Below are positions 60,082 to 64,000 of a DNA stretch of 64,000 bases, piece after piece. The position numbers and the translations under genes are program-made. The stretch lies in contig JAFRMR010000023.1 of assembly GCA_017430535.1 (NCBI GenBank), positions 124,001-188,000 on the forward strand, read 5' to 3'. This stretch comes from Clostridia bacterium. GTDB lineage: Bacteria > Bacillota > Clostridia > Oscillospirales > Acutalibacteraceae. How positions within the stretch are numbered: position 1 is the stretch's first letter; each line of letters starts with the position of its first letter. The notes beneath the pieces are model-generated. The model ran no database searches. It was given only the letters and a program-made list of their open reading frames with translations, and was not told the origin of the DNA.

Positions 60082-61446
60082 TTATTTTTCTTCTTCAAAT
60101 CTTGAATAAATTCCTTCTATTACTTCTTCAAGCTTCATACCACGGCTGGCCTTGAAAAGAACGCAGTCCCCTTTTTCAAGGGCAGCGAAAAGCTCCGAAG
60201 TAAGCTCTGCTTTATCAAGAAATACTCTGGTATCTTTTACGCCCCGTTCCTTTGCGGCGGCAGCGCAGAGCTTTGCCCTTTCGCCGTAGGTGAACAGAAT
60301 ATCCACTCCGTTTGCGGCGGCGTAACCGCCCACATCGCGATGGGCTTTTTCGCTGTAATCGCCAAGCTCCAGCATATCGCCTATAACCGCAATTTTTCTT
60401 TTGCAGTCCATAGCCCCAAGCACGGACATAGCCGCCGCCTGGGAATCCGGGCTGGCATTATAGCAATCCTCAATAAATGTGATGCCGTATTTTTTTACAA
60501 TCTTCTGCCTCATACCGGTTGTACGGTAATTCTTAAGCGCCTCAAAGCCCTGAGCGGGGCTAACGCCGAAGCGCTCCCCTACGGCAGCAGCCGCAAGGGA
60601 ATTGTAGATGTTATGGCGGCCCGTAAAGGGAAGGCAGACCCTGACCGGGCCGCCATCGAAACCGCAGGTAAAAACGGTTTCTGCATCTGTGGAGGTAATA
60701 TCAAGCGCCTGATAGGCGCAACCGGAATTCTCAATTGCGTAGCGGATAACGGGATGTGTGCCGCAGTCCGCCTTCAAAAGCATATCGTCATCCCCGTTGA
60801 GTATTACGGGAGAACCGGGTTTCATACTTTCCAGTATCTCAAGTTTGGCTTTTAAAATGCCTTCTCTTGAGCCCAGATTCTCAATATGGGAAACGCCGAT
60901 ATTTGTGATAACAGCGGCATCTGGCTTTACCGCCGCCGTTATGCGGGAAATTTCGCCGAAATTGCTCATACCCATTTCTATAACCGCCGCCTCATAGCTT
61001 TTGTCAAGGCGGAACAGGGTCATGGGAACGCCGATTTCATTGTTGAGATTACCCTCGTTTTTGAGGGTTTTGTATTTTGAACTCATTACCGTCCATATCA
61101 TTTCCTTGGTGGTGGTTTTGCCTACGGAACCGGTAATGCCGATAAAAGGAATATCAAAAAGACTTCTGTAATAGCCCGCCAGTTTAAGCAGGGCATCTCT
61201 TGTGCTTTTTACAAGAATCTGTTTATCACCGAGGCCGCAGTCTTTTTCGGTAACAACGGCGGCAGCGCCAAGCTCAAGGGCTTTCGCGGCAAAATCGTGG
61301 CCGTCGAACCTGTCGCCTTTAAGAGCTATGAAAAGGCAGCCCGGGGTTATTTTACGGGTATCGGTACACACATCTGCAAAGGAGCCCTCAGGCACCCTTA
61401 CATTACCCAGCGGTTCCGATATTTCCTTAAAAGTCAAAGGCAGCAT
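60082..61446 (-). CDS. murF: UDP-MurNAc-tripeptide D-alanyl-D-alanine ligase MurF
   Basis: Adds D-Ala-D-Ala to the wall precursor. It has the ATP loop GITGSVGKTTTKEMI near 105 and IEMGMSNFGEIS, with FIEDCYNASPDS in the C-terminal half. Length 454 aa is normal. It lies two bases after murE and 11 before ftsW; mraY and murD, usual at this point, are missing. Confidence 0.96.
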   Translation of the reverse strand: MLPLTFKEISEPLGNVRVPEGSFADVCTDTRKITPGCLFIALKGDRFDGHDFAAKALELGAAAVVTEKDCGLGDKQILVKSTRDALLKLAGYYRSLFDIPFIGITGSVGKTTTKEMIWTVMSSKYKTLKNEGNLNNEIGVPMTLFRLDKSYEAAVIEMGMSNFGEISRITAAVKPDAAVITNIGVSHIENLGSREGILKAKLEILESMKPGSPVILNGDDDMLLKADCGTHPVIRYAIENSGCAYQALDITSTDAETVFTCGFDGGPVRVCLPFTGRHNIYNSLAAAAVGERFGVSPAQGFEALKNYRTTGMRQKIVKKYGITFIEDCYNASPDSQAAAMSVLGAMDCKRKIAVIGDMLELGDYSEKAHRDVGGYAAANGVDILFTYGERAKLCAAAAKERGVKDTRVFLDKAELTSELFAALEKGDCVLFKASRGMKLEEVIEGIYSRFEEEK

Positions 61447-61448
61447 TT

Positions 61449-62882
61449 TTATACCTGCTTAAGAATAGAATCAACTATTTCTCTTTCGTCATAATGAATT
61501 TTTCCGGTGGAAAGAATCTGATAGGTTTCATGGCCCTTGCCCGCAAGGAGAACCGTATCCCCTTCCTGAGCCAGGGAAAGCGCCTTGGCTATGGCCTTTG
61601 TTCTGTCACACTCCACCACTATTTTTGCAGTGTGTTTTGCGGTGCCCTCAAGCACATCCTCAATAATGGCCATAGGGTCTTCTGTTCTGGGATTATCGGA
61701 GGTTATTACGGCTATATCCGCAAGATTGGCTCCGATACCGCCCATAATGGGACGCTTGGTTTTATCTCTGTCTCCGCCGCAGCCGAATACCGCTATGATA
61801 CGGCCTTCGCAGACTTCTCTGAGTGATTTGAGCACATTTTCAAGGCCGTCCGGCGTATGGGCGTAATCAACGATTACGGTATAGGGTGTGCCTGTGGGCA
61901 AAACCTCCATCCTGCCGGGAACGCCTGTGAAAGTTGAAATGGCATCAAGTACGGCTTTGAAATTAAGCCCAAGCTCCATAACGCAAATTATGGCGGCCAT
62001 TGAATTATAAACATTGAAAAGCCCGGGAACATTGAATTTTACCCTGCCTATATCACTGCTGCTCACAAGCTCATATTTGAGGCCCATAGCGGAGGACCTG
62101 ATATTTTTGGCGGTAAAATCGCTGTTATCCTGCTTTGCGGAATAGGTTACAACCTTAGTGTCTGTGCCGGAAACCATATACTCAGCCGCTTCATCATCGC
62201 TGTTGATTACGGAGATATCCGCATTCTCAAACAGCATGTGCTTTGCGGCCATATAATTCTCAAAAGTGCCGTGATAATCAAGATGATCCCTTGTAAGATT
62301 TGTGAACACGGCGGTTTCAAAGTGAATGCCGTCCACCCTGTACTGAGCGAGAGCCTGGGAGGAAACTTCCATTATGCAGAACTCGCAGCCCGCGGCAGCC
62401 ATCTTTGCCAGGATTGAAAAAAGCTCGTTTGCATCCGGAGTGGTGAAGGCGGCGGGATAATCCTCATTATCTATTACATTCTTAACCGTACCTATAAGCC
62501 CGGATTTAAGGCCCAGACTGTCAAGGATATGTTTGATAACAAAGGTGGTGGTGGTTTTGCCGTTTGTGCCTGTGACGCCCACCATCCTCAGCTTTTTTTC
62601 GGGGTGGCCGTAATAGGCGGCGCAGAGCCTTGTGTAGGCGCTTCTTGTATTCTCAACAAGAATCTGGTTGGGAAGCCCCAGATTTCTGCTGACCACAACA
62701 GCGGCGGCGCCCTTTTCCGTTGCCTCGGCGGCCTTTGTGTGGCCGTCAAAACGCTTGCCCTCAATGCATACGAATATACAGCCCGGGCAGACGGCGGAAG
62801 AGTTATCGGTAATTTCCGTAACCTCCCTGTCGGCGAAGGTTCCGCTGTAAGATATATCTTTAACAAGATCGGAAAGTTTCAT
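61449..62882 (-). CDS. murE: UDP-MurNAc-Ala-Glu ligase MurE (predicted meso-DAP-adding)
   Basis: Adds the third residue to the wall peptide. VTGTNGKTTTTFVI near 107 binds ATP, and YAHTPDGLENVL and GCGGDRDKTKRP are typical. The substrate motif reads SDNPRTED; DNPR is the known signature of meso-diaminopimelate-adding MurE, so this cell wall is predicted to be DAP type. Length 477 aa is normal. GGAGG lies upstream of ATG 62882. Confidence 0.96.
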   Translation of the reverse strand: MKLSDLVKDISYSGTFADREVTEITDNSSAVCPGCIFVCIEGKRFDGHTKAAEATEKGAAAVVVSRNLGLPNQILVENTRSAYTRLCAAYYGHPEKKLRMVGVTGTNGKTTTTFVIKHILDSLGLKSGLIGTVKNVIDNEDYPAAFTTPDANELFSILAKMAAAGCEFCIMEVSSQALAQYRVDGIHFETAVFTNLTRDHLDYHGTFENYMAAKHMLFENADISVINSDDEAAEYMVSGTDTKVVTYSAKQDNSDFTAKNIRSSAMGLKYELVSSSDIGRVKFNVPGLFNVYNSMAAIICVMELGLNFKAVLDAISTFTGVPGRMEVLPTGTPYTVIVDYAHTPDGLENVLKSLREVCEGRIIAVFGCGGDRDKTKRPIMGGIGANLADIAVITSDNPRTEDPMAIIEDVLEGTAKHTAKIVVECDRTKAIAKALSLAQEGDTVLLAGKGHETYQILSTGKIHYDEREIVDSILKQV

Positions 62883-62914
62883 CTTGTTTTCCTCCGTTAA
62901 TAGAAACTCCGGAT

Positions 62915-64000
62915 TTATGTATCTCCCACATCCTGATAGGACTTGAAGTAAACCATTATTATTGAGCCGTATTCCACGGTTTCGCCGGGAGCTGTGCTCT
63001 GATCGTAAGAGACAACTCCGCTGCCGGCATTGCCGAAAATCCTGACATTGAGGCCTTCCGATGCGGCAAAGCGTTTTACTTCGTTTATTCCCCTGCCGGA
63101 TAAATCGGGAACCGTAACCTCAAGGCGTTCCTCATCGGCGGCGGTATAAATGGCCACAACGCCGCCCTTGGGAATGGTCTGGCCGCCGGCGGGGCTCTGG
63201 CTGACTACCTTATCGCCGTCGCCTACAACCCTGACGCTGAACCCGGCCTGCTCAAGGATATCCTCTGCCTCGTTCACATCCTTGCCGATTACACCGGGAG
63301 TGGATGTGTCAAGGTCTTCCATTTCGTTTTCGGTATATTGCCTTTCAACGCCGAGATACTCAAGGACGGTTTCAACAACCTTTGCCGCCGCAGGGGCGCA
63401 AACGGTGCTGCCGTTAATCTCGCCTACGGGTTCATCAACAATGATAAGAACCGCTATCTCGGGATTATCCGCGGGAGCGAAACACCCGAAGGAGGCAATG
63501 TAAGTACCTTTGAGCTGATATTTCTGTGTGGTTCCGGTTTTGCCCGCAACCCTGTAACCGGCTACATAGCCGTTTTTACCGGTACCGCTTTTGACAACAT
63601 CCTCCATCATTGAGGCAACCTGTGCGGCGGTATCCGATGAAATAACCTGACGCCTGACTACGGGCTCGGTTTTGCTGACTACATTGCCTTCGCTGTCAAT
63701 CTCCTGAGCAACAATATAGGGCCTCATAAGATACCCGCCGTTTGCTATGGAGGAAATTGCCGTAATCATCTGCATGGGGGTTATGCTGAAGGTCTGGCCG
63801 AAGGATTCACTGGCAAGGGCAACCCTTGTGAGCTGGTCCTCATTGTAATAAATCGGGTTAGCTTCGCCGGGAAGCTCTATGCCGGTTTTTTCAGTAAAGC
63901 CGAAGGCCTTGAAATATTTGAAAAATCTTTCTGCGCCGAGGGTAAGACCGACTTTGATAAAGAAGGGGTTGCAGGAATGCATAAGGCCTTCTCTTAAATT
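62915..64000 (-). CDS. Class B penicillin-binding protein with two PASTA domains (SpoVD/FtsI type; N-terminus outside window)
   Basis: The C-terminal part of a transpeptidase. The second active-site motif SxN appears as HSCN close to the window edge and the third motif is KTGTTQ. VALASESFGQTFSITPMQM is typical, and two PASTA domains follow (STPGVIGKDVNEAEDIL and VTVPDLSGRGINEVKRFA). The frame stays open to 64000, so the N-terminal part including the catalytic SxxK is not seen. A PASTA tail directly before murE fits SpoVD, or a vegetative PbpB; they cannot be told apart here. Confidence 0.94.
   Translation of the reverse strand, partial: NLREGLMHSCNPFFIKVGLTLGAERFFKYFKAFGFTEKTGIELPGEANPIYYNEDQLTRVALASESFGQTFSITPMQMITAISSIANGGYLMRPYIVAQEIDSEGNVVSKTEPVVRRQVISSDTAAQVASMMEDVVKSGTGKNGYVAGYRVAGKTGTTQKYQLKGTYIASFGCFAPADNPEIAVLIIVDEPVGEINGSTVCAPAAAKVVETVLEYLGVERQYTENEMEDLDTSTPGVIGKDVNEAEDILEQAGFSVRVVGDGDKVVSQSPAGGQTIPKGGVVAIYTAADEERLEVTVPDLSGRGINEVKRFAASEGLNVRIFGNAGSGVVSYDQSTAPGETVEYGSIIMVYFKSYQDVGDT

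Overview
The window looks like a chromosomal segment of a low-to-mid GC, Gram-positive anaerobe of the Bacillota, class Clostridia; an Oscillospirales/Ruminococcus-like lineage fits best but is an inference. The reasons are the Clostridia/Bacilli gene orders (miaB-ylbF-mutS-mutL-miaA, def-priA-rpoZ-gmk-remA-yicC, rlmN-stp-prkC-rsgA, scpA-scpB-DUF2953-ytfJ), spore-associated genes (ytfJ, a SpoVD-type PBP with PASTA domains, SpoIIIE/FtsK), a T-box leader on alaS, the CdaA/YbbR pair, and the absence of outer-membrane genes. I see no rRNA, phage, insertion sequence, integron or CRISPR array. It is dense housekeeping DNA, almost all on the minus strand, with two small plus-strand islands.

Layout, in coordinate order. 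1-7078: a minus-strand operon miaB-ylbF-mutS-mutL-miaA (miaA cut by the window edge) joins both steps of ms2i6A37 tRNA modification with mismatch repair. 7075-12984: ftsK, a YgiQ radical-SAM protein and a stand-alone ComEC-type metallo-beta-lactamase. 13064-16955 (plus strand): a sirtuin, then a GlpA-like / FAD-oxidoreductase / DUF1667 operon resembling anaerobic glycerol-3-phosphate dehydrogenase modules. 17011-39645: 25 consecutive minus-strand genes with no gap over about 42 bases. They run from a VCBS lipoprotein and a two-component system through prmC, scpAB, ytfJ, rluB, gmk, rpoZ, priA, def, fmt, rsmB, rlmN and the PP2C/PrkC pair to rsgA. 39667-41921: cdaA-ybbR (c-di-AMP synthesis).

41966-50090: alaS under a T-box, followed by HIT, a phosphoribosyltransferase, comEC, holA, a toprim protein and ispF. 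50101-52174: a single gene encoding a sigma-factor-like N-terminus, one membrane span, WG repeats and an SH3b domain, behind a perfect consensus promoter. 52286-53622: a small zinc-ribbon protein and a WYL regulator with a palindrome over its own predicted start site. 53671-55021 (plus strand): a GNAT acetyltransferase and an alpha/beta hydrolase. 55050-55307: tRNA-Gln and tRNA-His with a terminator-like hairpin between them. 55319-64000: a division and cell-wall cluster in transcription order PBP(partial)-murE-murF-ftsW-murG-ftsQ-ftsZ, without mraY, murD, murC or ftsA.

Most interesting: the putative membrane-tethered sigma-like WG/SH3 protein; a ComEC whose C-terminal metallo-beta-lactamase domain has lost its metal motifs while an intact stand-alone homologue is encoded 36 kb away; the WYL operator candidates; the terminator-like hairpin between the tRNAs; and the long acidic tail on FtsK. 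All functional calls come from reading motifs and gene order by eye; no database search was run.
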